64,000 bases of DNA from JAWKWH01 sp965204295 (GTDB lineage: Bacteria; Pseudomonadota; Alphaproteobacteria; Rhizobiales; Rhizobiaceae): contig OZ241973.1 in assembly GCA_965204295.1 (NCBI GenBank), positions 3,224,001 through 3,288,000 of the forward strand. Reading direction: 5' to 3'. Made by a program: the position numbers and the translations under genes. A model generated the notes under the pieces. It was not told the DNA's origin, searched no databases, and saw only the letters and a program-made list of their open reading frames with translations. Shown in pieces: positions 53,363 through 63,417 of this stretch (position 1 is the first letter of the stretch; every line of letters begins with the position of its first letter).

Positions 53363-53611
53363 TCAGCCGGCTCCACCGGAATCCTCACCGTCAAACATCT
53401 GCATGGGCTGACTGGGCATGATTGTCGAAATGGCATGCTTGTAGACCAGTTGAGAGTGTCCGTCCCGGCGAAGCAGCACACAAAAATTGTCAAATGACGT
53501 GACCATGCCAGTGAGTTTGACCCCGTTTACGAGAAATATCGTCAGTGGATTTTTGGCTTTTCGGACTGAATTTAGGAAAACATCCTGCAAATTTTGCGAT
53601 TTTTCCGCCAT
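53363..53611 (-). CDS. hfq: RNA chaperone Hfq
   Basis: An 82-residue Sm-like protein that pairs small RNAs with mRNAs. Sm1 residues 8-55 (LQDVFLNSVRKAKNPLTIFL, NGVKLTGMVTSFDNFCVLL) and Sm2 YKHAISTI are complete; a short acidic tail follows. ATG at 53611 has GAGG upstream; a TTG four codons earlier is possible. In alphaproteobacteria Hfq also affects NifA/nif and ntr control; here hfq follows the ntr and trkA genes on the same strand. Confidence 0.97.
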   Translation of the reverse strand: MAEKSQNLQDVFLNSVRKAKNPLTIFLVNGVKLTGMVTSFDNFCVLLRRDGHSQLVYKHAISTIMPSQPMQMFDGEDSGGAG

Positions 53612-53752
53612 TTGAATTTCCAATCCTCATTTTTACACACAAGTCAAAACCCGCCGCTTCCGTTTAATTCCAGATTTGGCATTCAGGCAGCAATGAGCAA
53701 TGGCGCCAATGCCTGTCGGTGCATATATCAAGCCCTGTTCGATCAGCGGTTA

Positions 53753-54616
53753 TCAAGCCTTTCGCTTTTCCGCAACGTCAAAAAACACCACACGAAGCGA
53801 GTTTGCCACCGTTCCGGGTTTTCCGTTGGCGACCACAACTTCGTCAATCGAAACGACCGGCATTACCAACGAACTCGCCGACGTCACGAAAGCCTCCCGC
53901 GCCGATTTCGCCTCCTCCACCGTGAACGGACGTTCTTCGACTTTCATTCCCAGCTTTGCGGCCGCTTTCATTGCGGTCGCTCGGGTGATTCCGCGAAGAA
54001 TCCGGCCATCCGCCGGCGGTGTGACCAAAACGCCGTCCATTGTGACAATCCAGGCGTTGGTCGCCGCGCCTTCCTTGACGACGCCATCAGGATCCACAAA
54101 CCACGCCTCGTGCGCACCTCTGTCACGCGCTGCCTGCCGGGCCAGTACATTCGGCAACAAACCGACGGTCTTGATGTCGACTCTCTCCCACCGGTTCTCC
54201 GGAACCGTGATGATCTTCAATCCGCTCTCCGCCTTGGCGGACAAAGCAGCGGGTGAGATCGACTTGGCGGTTACAACGACTGCCGGCCGAGTATTCGCAT
54301 CGGGGAAAACATGGTCGCGAGGGGCGACGCCGCGCGTCACCTGAACATAGACAAGGCCATCCTTCACGCGATTGCGCATAATTGTCTCGATCATGACATG
54401 TTCGAGAGAACCGCGCTTCATCGGCCAGACGATCGAAAGCTCGGACAATGAACGATCCAGACGATCCAGATGCGCGGTCATGTCAACGATCATTCCCCGG
54501 GAGATTTCGCAGACTTCGTAAACTCCATCGGCAAACTGGTATCCGCGATCTTCAATATGCACGGCCGCGTCCCGGTGCGGCACATATCGTCCATTGACAT
54601 AGGCAATGCGTGGCAT
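53753..54616 (-). CDS. dat: D-amino-acid aminotransferase family (class IV)
   Basis: A 287-residue PLP-dependent class IV aminotransferase. N-terminal AYVNGRYVPHRDAAVHIEDR-type start, catalytic Lys in RVDIKTVGLLPNV, the Glu of the cofactor site in VVKEGAATNAWI, and LRGITRATAM. The DAAT-like subgroup is set by this sequence pattern rather than that of IlvE. Products are D-amino acids (for peptidoglycan) or a branched-chain role; both are compatible. It lies between trkA and hfq, a recurring alphaproteobacterial arrangement. Confidence 0.88.
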   Translation of the reverse strand: MPRIAYVNGRYVPHRDAAVHIEDRGYQFADGVYEVCEISRGMIVDMTAHLDRLDRSLSELSIVWPMKRGSLEHVMIETIMRNRVKDGLVYVQVTRGVAPRDHVFPDANTRPAVVVTAKSISPAALSAKAESGLKIITVPENRWERVDIKTVGLLPNVLARQAARDRGAHEAWFVDPDGVVKEGAATNAWIVTMDGVLVTPPADGRILRGITRATAMKAAAKLGMKVEERPFTVEEAKSAREAFVTSASSLVMPVVSIDEVVVANGKPGTVANSLRVVFFDVAEKRKA

Positions 54617-54639
54617 GATCCGAATCCCTGAGTAGCGAC

Positions 54640-56016
54640 CTAGAAAAACTCGAGACTGACGCGGAACAGCTGTTCAACCTGCCTGACGGCGCCGGCAAGC
54701 GCAAAGATGACAATCCGGTCATTTGGCTTGATGCGCACCGAACCGCTCGGCTTGATCACGTCGCCATCACGATAGATCGCGCCGATGCGAATGCCGGGCG
54801 GCAGTTCCACATCATGCAGTTCGGGTCCGACCAATGGAGATGTTTCGAGCGCTTCGGCTTCCATGGCCTCGGCTCCGCCCTTGTGGATGCTGTGGACTGC
54901 CCGGATCCGCCCGCGCCTGACGTGCTGAAGCACCCGCGAGATCGTCACCGACCGCGGGTTGACGTAGGCGTCGATCCCAAGCGTCCTGGTGAAATCGTGA
55001 TAGCTCGGATCATTGATCAGCGTTAGGTTCGACGTGCAGCCCAACCGCTTCGCCATGACGCTTGAGAGAATGTTGACCTGATCATTGTTCGTCAACGCAA
55101 TCATGAGGTCTGAATCCGCGATATCTGCTTCGGTCAGCAACTTCTGGTCCAGCGCGCTGCCCGCAAGGACGACGGTTCTGTGCAGTTGATCCGCGACCTC
55201 AACCGCCCTGTTGCGATTTTTCTCGATGATCTTGACCTTTGTCCGCGCCTGCCTCGCCTCAAGCGCTTTCGCCGCGTACAGCCCGATATTGCCGCCGCCT
55301 GCAATGACGATGCGGGTCGCCTCGGTTTCCTCGTGTCCGAAAAGCCCGAGAGTTCTGCGAACCTGACCTCGCTCCGTGACGACATAGGCCATGTCGCCCG
55401 CAACCAACTGGTCATGTGAGTGAGGGATGAACAGGCGGTCGCCGCGATTGACCCCGACCACGGTGGAGGGGAGATCCGGGAACAGTTCGGTCAGTTGGGA
55501 CAGCGGCGTGTTTATAACCGGGCACTCTTCCTGGCATTCGATTGCCAGCAATGTGACCTTCTCGTCGGCAAACCGGACAATATCCGTCGCTCCCGGCATG
55601 GCGATGCGCCGGAGAACCATCTTGCCGACTTCAAGCTCCGGTGAAATGATCACATCGATTGGCATGTGATCCCGGGAAAACAGATCCTGGTAGTGCGGTT
55701 CCAGATAAGATTGCGCGCGGATGCGTGCGATCTTTGTCGGGACGTTGAACAGAGAATGCGCGACCTGGCAAGCGACCATGTTGACTTCGTCATACAGGGT
55801 AACCGCTATGATCATGTCGGCTTCCTGCGCACCCGCCGCCTCCAGCATGCCGGGGTGCGAACCGTGGCCGACAAACCCCCTGACATCGAGATTATCGCGT
55901 ATGTTGCGGATCAGGTCCGCCGATGTGTCGATCACCGACACGTCGATCTGCTCGCCGGACAGGCGTTCCGCTATGCCGAACCCGACCTGGCCGCCTCCGC
56001 AAATTATGACCTTCAC
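54640..56016 (-). CDS. trkA: Trk potassium uptake NAD-binding protein
   Basis: A 458-residue peripheral membrane regulator of Trk/Ktr K+ channels, made of two RCK_N-RCK_C pairs. First NAD motif IICGGGQVGFGIAERLSGEQ (residues 3-22), second IVIAGGGNIGLYAAKALE near 240; both with the GxGxxG pattern. It directly follows ntrX in the minus-strand cluster, as in Azospirillum and rhizobia, where the ntrBC-ntrYX-trkA-hfq order is common. Confidence 0.94.
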   Translation of the reverse strand: MKVIICGGGQVGFGIAERLSGEQIDVSVIDTSADLIRNIRDNLDVRGFVGHGSHPGMLEAAGAQEADMIIAVTLYDEVNMVACQVAHSLFNVPTKIARIRAQSYLEPHYQDLFSRDHMPIDVIISPELEVGKMVLRRIAMPGATDIVRFADEKVTLLAIECQEECPVINTPLSQLTELFPDLPSTVVGVNRGDRLFIPHSHDQLVAGDMAYVVTERGQVRRTLGLFGHEETEATRIVIAGGGNIGLYAAKALEARQARTKVKIIEKNRNRAVEVADQLHRTVVLAGSALDQKLLTEADIADSDLMIALTNNDQVNILSSVMAKRLGCTSNLTLINDPSYHDFTRTLGIDAYVNPRSVTISRVLQHVRRGRIRAVHSIHKGGAEAMEAEALETSPLVGPELHDVELPPGIRIGAIYRDGDVIKPSGSVRIKPNDRIVIFALAGAVRQVEQLFRVSLEFF

Positions 56017-56040
56017 TTCAACCCCCCGGCGGCGGCGATA

Positions 56041-57402
56041 TCAAACACCAAGCGACTTGAGCTTTCTGTGCAATGCGGACCGTTCCATACCAATGAATTC
56101 AGCGGTGCGCGATATGTTTCCGCCAAAACGGTTGATTTGCGCGACCAGATACTCCTTTTCGAATTGCTCCCGCGCCTCGCGGAGCGGAAGCGTCATGATG
56201 TGCCGGTCCGATTGGTTCGGCGCCTTGGGCATCGCATCGCCGATTTCGCCGGGCAGGAGATCGGCGGCGATGGGCGCCGTCGGGTCTTCGCCACGGGTCA
56301 GGATCAACAGCCTTTCGACGTTGTTGCGCAACTGACGGACATTTCCCGGCCAGTCATGCGCCTGCAGGACGGCCAATGCATCGTCGCCCAGCGCTCGCGG
56401 TTTGATTCCGGCCTGCCTGGCCATCTGTTTCATGAAGTGATCGATCAGATAGGGAATATCTTCGCGGCGATCGGCCAATCCGGCAACGACGACGGGTATC
56501 ACAGCCAGCCTGTGGTACAGGTCTTCGCGAAATTGTCCCTTGGCGATCAGTTCTTCGAGATTCCGCGAAGTCGATGAGATAATGCGCACATCGACCTTTA
56601 CCCGCTTGGCACCCCCGACACGTTCGAATTGCTGGTCGACGAGCACCCTGAGAATGCGGCTCTGGGTTTCGGGCGGCATATTGGCGACTTCATCGATGTA
56701 CAATGACCCGCCATGGGCTTCCTCAAGAGCGCCAACCTTACGCTCGGCTCCATTCGGTTCGGTGCCGAACAGCTCGGTCTCCATGCGTTCCGGCGTGATC
56801 GTTGCGGCGTTCACTGTCACGAACGGTCCCGCGCTTCGCTTCGATTGATCGTGGATGGCTCTGGCGGTCAATTCCTTTCCGCAACCGGAAGGACCCACGA
56901 TCATTACGCGGCTGTTGGTCGGAGCGACCTTTTCGATGGTCTGGCGCAACTGGCTCATCGCAAACGACATTCCGACGAGTTCATCGGTTTCACCGCTGCG
57001 CTTTTTCAGGTCCGATATCTCGCGGCGCAGGTTGGACGTTTCCAGCGCGCGCTCGCATATCATGATCAGCCGGTCGGATTTGAACGGCTTTTCAATGAAG
57101 TCATAAGCGCCGCGTTTGATCGCCGAAACCGCGGTTTCGATATTGCCATGACCGGAGATCATCACGACCGGCAGACTCGGATGCAACGCCTTGATCTCGT
57201 CAAGCAGCGCCAAACCGTCGAGCCGCGAGCCCTGCAGCCAGATATCGAGGAACACCAGACGCGGCGCCCGCTCGGTGATCGATGCCAGCGCGGAGTCCGC
57301 GTCGTGCGCGGTCCTGGCTTCGTGCCCCTCGTCATCCAGGATCCCGGCGACGAGACCGCGAATGTCCTCTTCATCGTCAACCACAAGAATATCAGACGGC
57401 AT
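56041..57402 (-). CDS. ntrX: Nitrogen/redox response regulator NtrX
   Basis: A 453-residue response regulator: receiver (DILVVDDEEDIR, phospho-Asp in RLVFLDIWLQGS), AAA+ region (P-loop GPSGCGKE, Walker B GGSLYIDEVANM) and a C-terminal Fis-type HTH (FGGNISRTAEFIGMERSALH). The GAFTGA loop needed for sigma-54 contact is replaced by GAERKVGALEEA, as in other alphaproteobacterial NtrX proteins, which therefore act with sigma-70-type RNA polymerase. The ATG at 57402 overlaps the ntrY end. Partner kinase is NtrY; trkA follows. Confidence 0.94.
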   Translation of the reverse strand: MPSDILVVDDEEDIRGLVAGILDDEGHEARTAHDADSALASITERAPRLVFLDIWLQGSRLDGLALLDEIKALHPSLPVVMISGHGNIETAVSAIKRGAYDFIEKPFKSDRLIMICERALETSNLRREISDLKKRSGETDELVGMSFAMSQLRQTIEKVAPTNSRVMIVGPSGCGKELTARAIHDQSKRSAGPFVTVNAATITPERMETELFGTEPNGAERKVGALEEAHGGSLYIDEVANMPPETQSRILRVLVDQQFERVGGAKRVKVDVRIISSTSRNLEELIAKGQFREDLYHRLAVIPVVVAGLADRREDIPYLIDHFMKQMARQAGIKPRALGDDALAVLQAHDWPGNVRQLRNNVERLLILTRGEDPTAPIAADLLPGEIGDAMPKAPNQSDRHIMTLPLREAREQFEKEYLVAQINRFGGNISRTAEFIGMERSALHRKLKSLGV

Positions 57403-59686
57403 TTTCACTTTTCTCACTCATGCTGTCCCCGCCATCATGCGGCGCGTTGACGGTTTTGCCGCCTGAATCCGGCGCCGCCGGCACCGTGACGCGAATCATC
57501 GCGCCGCGGCCGTTGTGGAAGGATCGGGGCGCGTCGTGCAATTCGAGCGTTCCGCCATGGTCTTCGATGATCTTGCGAACAATTGCCAGACCAAGCCCGG
57601 TACCCTTCTCCCGCGTCGTCATGTAGGGTTCGAGCAGTCGCTGCCGGTTCTCTGTCGGCAATCCCCTGCCATTGTCCATGATGCTGACGGTGATCGTTTC
57701 TCCGGACCGTTGCGCCTCGATCCTGATGACTCCGCCGCCATCGCGTTCGTGTGCGGCAAGCTCGGTGGCCTCCGCCGCATTCTTGATGATATTGCCAAAG
57801 GCCTGATTCATCAGACGACTGTCGAACAGTCCGACGAGCGCCGTGTCGCCGTAATTTCGCTCAAACGCGATTTCACTGCGGCTGACCTCGACGAGGAATG
57901 ACGCTTCGCGCAGCACGTCGCGCAAATCAAGTCGTTCCATCGCCGGTTTCGGCATTCGTGCGAAAGCCGAAAATTCATCGACCATGCGGCCGATGTCGCC
58001 GACCTGCCGGACGATGGTATCGGTACATTGGTCGAAAACTTCCCGGTCTTCGGTAATGACTTTTCCGTATCGCCGTTTGATGCGTTCCGCCGATAGCTGA
58101 ATCGGCGTCAGCGGATTCTTTATTTCGTGGGCGATCCGTCGCGCTACGTCCGCCCATGCCGTGGACCGTTGCGCCTGCACGAGGTCGGTTATGTCGTCGA
58201 TGGTGACGACATAGGACTGCCCGCTCTCGCGCTCGTCGCTTTCCTCAACCGTGATCTGGATGTCGAACGTCCGTTCCGCGCCATGTCGTAAAAACGTCAC
58301 CTGCTCGCGGCATGCCTTGCGCCGCGATTTCCGTGCGACCTCGAAGACCTTGCCTATGTGGGGCAACACTTTCGCCAGATTCGCGCCGACCGCCTTTTTC
58401 TCGGTCAGCGCGAACATCTCGATCGCCGAACGGTTCAAGATTGCGATTTCGCCACGGGAATCGACGCCGATCACCCCGGAAGTGACGCCTGAGAGCACCG
58501 CTTCGGAAAACCGGCGGCGTTCGTCGATCTGGTCTTTCGCGGTGACGAGGTCATTGCGTTGGCTTTTCAACTGCCGGATCATCTTGTTGAACGTATTCGC
58601 TAGGGACCCGACGTCACCGTCCGAGCTTCGCACCGGTACGGACACGTCGAGATTTCCGGTGGCCACTTCGTCCGCTGCCCCGATCAGTTGGCGAATTGGC
58701 CGCACAAGCCGGTCCGCTACCGCAATTCCCATCAGAATCGCCGAAAGAACGACGATCAAAGTCATGCCGAGATACAAAAGGGCGAAAGCGATCTGCGCCG
58801 TGGTTCTGTTGGCTTCCAACCCGCCATACTCATTCGCATTCGCGCTGACGATCTGGCGGGCGTTGATCACCTCCGCATCGACCAGCCGAACGGTGTAGAG
58901 ATAGGCGTCGCGAATCTGCCGCAATTTCACAATGGACCCGACAATGTTCCGAATTCGCGGTTCGATCAGGACCGGATTGCCATCGGCCGCCGTTTCCACC
59001 GCTTCGATCGGCGGTTCGGGCATCTGAAATCCGGTCGTGATGTCGGCCATCATCAGGAATTCGCCTTTGTCGTTTATAAGCGCGGCGTGAGCAAGCGCCC
59101 TGCCCTCCGCCTGCTCGGTCATCATTCGGCGGAACCCGTTGCGATCAAGGGAATAGACCGATCTGTTCTGATCAAGCACGTAGGCCATGGACAGGGCCGT
59201 GCCCTGCAGGTTTCGGGCATTTTCGCGAACGTAGGCTTCGGCGATCGACAATGAGGAATTCACGATCGTCTTTGTTCGTTCTTCGAACCAGCGATCGAGA
59301 CCGATATCAAGCGTCACGGAAGCGACTATCGCCACCATGATCGCCGGAATGGCCGCCACCAGCGAGAACATCGCGACAATTCGGATATGCAGGCGCGAGG
59401 CCGCCTTCCCGGTTTGCCGGGCAAGCAGAACACCGACGATCTCCCTGCCGGTCAGCGCGACAAGCAGCAGGATGAAGCCCGCATCAATGACAATGAGCGA
59501 CAAGGTCACGGTCTCGTCGGGCCTGATTCCGGTCAGACCCGTGAGAATCACAAAGGAAATCGCGCCGGCGAGCAATGCACCGACAACCGCCAGAATTGCG
59601 GGCGCCAACCGCATACGGCGCGCCGGCAGCGGCATCGGTTGCGACAGTATCTGACCGGTTGCGGATGTTTCGGTTTGAACGGCCAT
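57392..59686 (-). CDS. ntrY: Sensor histidine kinase NtrY
   Basis: A 764-residue membrane sensor kinase. Three to four N-terminal membrane segments (LAPAILAVVGALLAGAISF, TLSLIVIDAGFILLLVALTG, VAMFSLVAAIPAIMVAIVAS), a large periplasmic/extracytoplasmic loop, a second segment LLYLGMTLIVVLSAILMGIA, HAMP, a PAS domain, HisKA (ARRIAHEIKNPLTPIQLSAE, phospho-His) and HATPase (VIRIEAQRSGETITVSIMDN, TGLGLAIVRKI). ATG at 59686 is preferred over an upstream in-frame start (59749). It senses nitrogen or redox state and phosphorylates NtrX. Confidence 0.94.
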   Translation of the reverse strand: MAVQTETSATGQILSQPMPLPARRMRLAPAILAVVGALLAGAISFVILTGLTGIRPDETVTLSLIVIDAGFILLLVALTGREIVGVLLARQTGKAASRLHIRIVAMFSLVAAIPAIMVAIVASVTLDIGLDRWFEERTKTIVNSSLSIAEAYVRENARNLQGTALSMAYVLDQNRSVYSLDRNGFRRMMTEQAEGRALAHAALINDKGEFLMMADITTGFQMPEPPIEAVETAADGNPVLIEPRIRNIVGSIVKLRQIRDAYLYTVRLVDAEVINARQIVSANANEYGGLEANRTTAQIAFALLYLGMTLIVVLSAILMGIAVADRLVRPIRQLIGAADEVATGNLDVSVPVRSSDGDVGSLANTFNKMIRQLKSQRNDLVTAKDQIDERRRFSEAVLSGVTSGVIGVDSRGEIAILNRSAIEMFALTEKKAVGANLAKVLPHIGKVFEVARKSRRKACREQVTFLRHGAERTFDIQITVEESDERESGQSYVVTIDDITDLVQAQRSTAWADVARRIAHEIKNPLTPIQLSAERIKRRYGKVITEDREVFDQCTDTIVRQVGDIGRMVDEFSAFARMPKPAMERLDLRDVLREASFLVEVSRSEIAFERNYGDTALVGLFDSRLMNQAFGNIIKNAAEATELAAHERDGGGVIRIEAQRSGETITVSIMDNGRGLPTENRQRLLEPYMTTREKGTGLGLAIVRKIIEDHGGTLELHDAPRSFHNGRGAMIRVTVPAAPDSGGKTVNAPHDGGDSMSEKSENAV

Positions 59687-59799
59687 GATCGGTAAAGCGC
59701 TGGAAAATACGTTGCAAGTATGCAACGCATTGTGGCGATTTTGCAACAAAATTGCGCCACTGCTCCAATGATGAATCTCATTGCCGGGCCCGGCGCGTT

Positions 59800-61257
59800 T
59801 TACATACCGGGACGGGTTTTTCCGCGCAGATCTATGCCGTATTCGCGGAGCTTTTTTCGAAGCGTATTCCGATTAAGTCCGAGCAATTCGGCGGCCTTGA
59901 TTTGATTTCCATGCGTCGCCGCCAGGGTCGAGATCAGCAGGGGGACTTCGACCTTCGCCAAAATTCGCTGATACAGACCCGGCGGCGGCATTCCGTCCTC
60001 GAATTGCGTGAAGTAATGTTGCAGATATTGCTCGACCGCGCTTTCCAGTTCCATTGGGTCGGCGGCGACCGACGAGGCAACATTGAGCGCCGAACGTCCG
60101 GCATGCAATTCACCTTCGATCGTCTCTCCGGAGATTTCCTCCTCGGGATAAAGTGCGCTCAAGCGCCGAATTAGATTTTCCAGTTCACGAACATTTCCCG
60201 GCCAGGCATATTTTTTCATCAGGTCAAGGCCGTGGGATTCAATTCGTTTTGCGCTCAAACCCTCGCGCTCAATCTGTTGAAAAAAATGTCGAACCAGGTC
60301 GGGAATGTCGTCGGCCCTCTCGCGCAGGGCGGGAAGGCGGATAGGGACGACATTCAGGCGGTAGTAGAGATCTTCGCGAAACACTCCCTGTTCGATCAAT
60401 TGTCTCAGGTCTCTGTTCGACGCGGCCACAATGCGGACGTCGGTCCTGATCGGAGAACGTCCGCCGACGGTCGTGTATTCGCCCTGTTGCAACACGCGAA
60501 GCAGGCGCGTTTGCGCATCTGTCGGCATATCGCCGATTTCATCCAGAAAGAGCGTTCCGCCTTCCGCCTGCTGAAAGCGGCCCGCTGACCGATGTTGTGC
60601 GCCGGTGAACGCGCCCTTTTCATGACCGAACAGTTCGGACTCAATAAGGTCGCGCGGGATAGCGGCCATGTTGACAGCCACAAACGGTCCCTTCCGCCGG
60701 CGCCCATATTCGTGCAGAGCGCGTGCGACCAGTTCCTTGCCGGTGCCGGATTCGCCGGTGATCATGGCTGTCAGGTCGGTCTGCATGAGGCGCGCCAGAA
60801 CCCGGTAGATATCCTGCATCGCGGCGGAACGTCCGATCAGGGGCATGGACTCCGGCGTCTCAGCCTCCGGCGGGCGTGTTGTCTTTTCTTTCGGTTCCGA
60901 CAGCGCGCGGTTGACGATCGTCAGCAGTTCATTGAGGTCGAATGGCTTGGGCAGGTAATCGTATGCGCCCTTTTCGGAAGCTTTGATCGCCGTCATGAAC
61001 GTGTTTTGCGCGCTCATGACGATCACCGGCAAATCCGGACGCGCCTTCCTGATCCGCGGCAGCAGGTCAAAGATGTTTTCGTCGGGCATCACGACATCGG
61101 AAATCACGATATCGCCTTCGCCGCCGGCCACCCAGCGCCAGAGGGTCGATGCGTTCGAGGTCATTCGAACGTTATGCCCGGCCCTGACCAGCGCCTGGCC
61201 AAGGATCGTGCGGATGGCCGCGTCGTCGTCCGCGACCAGGATATTTCCCTTGTTCAT
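59800..61257 (-). CDS. ntrC: Nitrogen regulator NtrC
   Basis: A 485-residue sigma-54-dependent activator: receiver domain (ILVADDDAAIRTILG, phospho-Asp in DIVISDVVMPDE), AAA+ domain with P-loop GESGTGKELVA, the intact GAFTGA loop (HEKGAFTGAQ), Walker B GGTLFLDEIGDMP, and C-terminal Fis HTH (HGNQIKAAELLGLNRNTLRK). It activates glnA, amt and related nitrogen genes when phosphorylated by NtrB. Its start overlaps the ntrB stop by 4 bp. Confidence 0.96.
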   Translation of the reverse strand: MNKGNILVADDDAAIRTILGQALVRAGHNVRMTSNASTLWRWVAGGEGDIVISDVVMPDENIFDLLPRIRKARPDLPVIVMSAQNTFMTAIKASEKGAYDYLPKPFDLNELLTIVNRALSEPKEKTTRPPEAETPESMPLIGRSAAMQDIYRVLARLMQTDLTAMITGESGTGKELVARALHEYGRRRKGPFVAVNMAAIPRDLIESELFGHEKGAFTGAQHRSAGRFQQAEGGTLFLDEIGDMPTDAQTRLLRVLQQGEYTTVGGRSPIRTDVRIVAASNRDLRQLIEQGVFREDLYYRLNVVPIRLPALRERADDIPDLVRHFFQQIEREGLSAKRIESHGLDLMKKYAWPGNVRELENLIRRLSALYPEEEISGETIEGELHAGRSALNVASSVAADPMELESAVEQYLQHYFTQFEDGMPPPGLYQRILAKVEVPLLISTLAATHGNQIKAAELLGLNRNTLRKKLREYGIDLRGKTRPGM

Positions 61258-62381
61258 CCGACCGCCTCGGGAACTTCGGAAATGGCGCCGCCCTCAACGG
61301 ACGGCTTCCAGTCCGGAAGCAGGATGCGAAATGTTGTGCCCGATGGGGACGTGTCGCATTCGATAACGCCTCCGTGCTCGCCGACGATCTTTGCCACGAG
61401 CGCCAGACCGAGACCTGAACCGTTTTGCTTGGTCGTGATGAACGGATCGAACAGAATCGGCAAAATATCGTCAGGGACGCCTGCCCCGTTGTCCGACACG
61501 CTGAATTGCATCGGCAAAGACGCGCGCTCTTGCGATCCGGGAACGGAAAACCGAATGCCCGGCCTGTAGGCGGTCGACAATCTGATTTCCGGATTTGGCC
61601 GGTCGGCGAGCGTTTCCGCCGCATTTTTGACCAGGTTCAGAAACACCTGAACCAGTTGGTCATGATTGGCGAAGACCGCCGGCAATGAAGGGTCGTATTC
61701 TTCAACGAAGGCAACTCCGGGAGCGAATCCGTTGCGGGCAATCGTTTTTACCCTGTCCAGTACGACATGAATGTTTACGGCTTCGCGTCGCACCGGACTT
61801 TCGTCGGAAAACATTTCCATGCGGTCGACAAGCGCGACGATCCGATCGGTTTCCTCCGTGATGAGCCGGGTAAGCTCCTTGTCCTGATCGTCAGCGGAAC
61901 CTTCGAGCAATTGCGCGGCGCCGCGAATGCCGGAGAGCGGGTTCTTGATTTCGTGCGCCAGCATGGCGGCCAAACCGGTCACCGATCGGGCGGCGCCGCG
62001 ATGAGTCATTTGCCGGTCGATCTTGTCCGCCATCGTGCGCTCTTGCAGCATAATGACAACAAATCCGTCGAGTTCATGAACCGGCGCAGCGTAAATATCG
62101 ACGGTTCTGTTCCCGCCAAGCCGAGGCGAACCCACGATAACGCGATATTCGTTGACCGGGCTCCCTCGTTCCCTTACCTGCTCAACCAAGGCCAGAAGCG
62201 GGCTGGAACGAGCGATGAACTCATGCAATGGCGTCCTGGCCAGGGTCGAGGCGCTTGCACCGAAAAAGTGCTCGGCCTCGCTGTTCGCGTAACCGATCAG
62301 ATCATCCGGGGCGATCATGATGACCGGATGGCGAATTGTGTTCAGGACAAGGTCGCCGGTTTCCACCCCAGGTTTCCGCAT
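61254..62381 (-). CDS. ntrB: Nitrogen sensor kinase NtrB
   Basis: A 375-residue cytosolic kinase/phosphatase with no membrane segment: N-terminal PAS domain (IRHPVIMIAPDDLIGYANSE), HisKA with phospho-His in AMLAHEIKNPLSGIRGAAQL, and HATPase (VFLNLVKNAAETL, DNGAGVPDD, GSGLGLALVAKIV). Its activity is set by PII (GlnB). It overlaps ntrC by 4 bp and follows dusB by 4 bp, giving the dusB(nifR3)-ntrB-ntrC operon characteristic of alphaproteobacteria. Confidence 0.96.
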   Translation of the reverse strand: MRKPGVETGDLVLNTIRHPVIMIAPDDLIGYANSEAEHFFGASASTLARTPLHEFIARSSPLLALVEQVRERGSPVNEYRVIVGSPRLGGNRTVDIYAAPVHELDGFVVIMLQERTMADKIDRQMTHRGAARSVTGLAAMLAHEIKNPLSGIRGAAQLLEGSADDQDKELTRLITEETDRIVALVDRMEMFSDESPVRREAVNIHVVLDRVKTIARNGFAPGVAFVEEYDPSLPAVFANHDQLVQVFLNLVKNAAETLADRPNPEIRLSTAYRPGIRFSVPGSQERASLPMQFSVSDNGAGVPDDILPILFDPFITTKQNGSGLGLALVAKIVGEHGGVIECDTSPSGTTFRILLPDWKPSVEGGAISEVPEAVG

Positions 62382-62385
62382 CGGT

Positions 62386-63417
62386 TCACGCCGCCTGTCT
62401 GACGGGCGCTTGCACGCTCCGGGGTTCGAATGCCCGCCTTAAAATCGAAATGACTTCGCCCGCGTCCGTGCCGGCCATCAAGTTCGAGCGCGTCCGCGGA
62501 GAAATCGAGACAGCGTGCTTGTCGAGATACCAACCCAGATGTTTGCGGGCGTGGCGGATACCGCGCCCGGAGCCGTACAGCGACAGCATCGCCTCATAGT
62601 GGGCCACAACGTAGTCGGCCAAATCTTCCGCAAACTCCGCCGCCGCGACATCAACGCCACCCACGGATGTCCGGCGCACGATCGAGCCGGACGTCCATGG
62701 AGCGCCGTAGTGAGCCCGACCGACCATGATGGCGTCGGCGCCGGATCGCTCAAGCGCCGTCGCCGCCGAGTCGACGCCGTCAATATCACCATTGACCACC
62801 AGCGGAATGCGAACCGCGGACTTGACGTCTGCAACCGCGCTCCAATTGGCCGTTCCCTTGTAGAACTGGCTTCTGGTGCGGCCGTGAACCGTAATCATGC
62901 CGACGCCGAGCGCTTCCGCTCTTGAAGCGATTTCGGGCGCATTTTTGCTGGTCTCGTCCCAACCAAGACGCATTTTGACCGTCACCGGCGCGTTTACGGC
63001 GCCAGTCACCGCATTGATCAGTCGGTCCGCCAGATCGGGATCGCGCATCAAGGCCGAACCACAATAGCCGCCGGTCACCTTTTTGGCGGGACATCCCATG
63101 TTGATATCGATGATGTCGGCGCCCTCACCCGCGGCGACGCGCGCGCCCTCCGCGAGCCATTCCGGGTTGCGTCCGGCCAGTTGAACCATATGGACGGCAT
63201 TGTCCGCCTTGCGGATGCGCCGATGCGATTCCGCCTTGCCTTTCGCCAGTTCCGCTCCGGGCACCATTTCCGCAACCGCCAGACCCGCCCCGTGGCCGAG
63301 CGCCAAATTGCGCATCGGCAAATCGGTGACCCCGGACATGGGCGCCAGGAACACGCGGTTGGGAACAGTTATGTTGCCGATTTGCAGCGGTGTTGCGAGT
63401 TTATCGGTGATGCTCAT
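62386..63417 (-). CDS. dusB: tRNA-dihydrouridine synthase B (NifR3)
   Basis: A 343-residue flavin-dependent TIM-barrel enzyme that reduces uridines in the tRNA D-loop. It has the FMN-binding start RVFLAPMSGVTDLPMRNLAL, the catalytic Cys in DINMGCPAKKVTGGYCGSAL, VKMRLGWD, and TVHGRTRSQFYKGTANWSAV. ATG at 63417 is favoured over TTG 63423. As the first gene before ntrB it is the classical nifR3-ntrB-ntrC start. Confidence 0.95.
   Translation of the reverse strand: MSITDKLATPLQIGNITVPNRVFLAPMSGVTDLPMRNLALGHGAGLAVAEMVPGAELAKGKAESHRRIRKADNAVHMVQLAGRNPEWLAEGARVAAGEGADIIDINMGCPAKKVTGGYCGSALMRDPDLADRLINAVTGAVNAPVTVKMRLGWDETSKNAPEIASRAEALGVGMITVHGRTRSQFYKGTANWSAVADVKSAVRIPLVVNGDIDGVDSAATALERSGADAIMVGRAHYGAPWTSGSIVRRTSVGGVDVAAAEFAEDLADYVVAHYEAMLSLYGSGRGIRHARKHLGWYLDKHAVSISPRTRSNLMAGTDAGEVISILRRAFEPRSVQAPVRQAA

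Noticed and set aside
55666..56577. 303-codon plus-strand frame across trkA/ntrX
   Set aside because: Spans the opposite strand of two conserved genes and has no domain.
56041..57402. NtrX as a sigma-54 activator
   Set aside because: The GAFTGA loop is absent; NtrX of this group normally lacks it, so this is ordinary rather than a defect.
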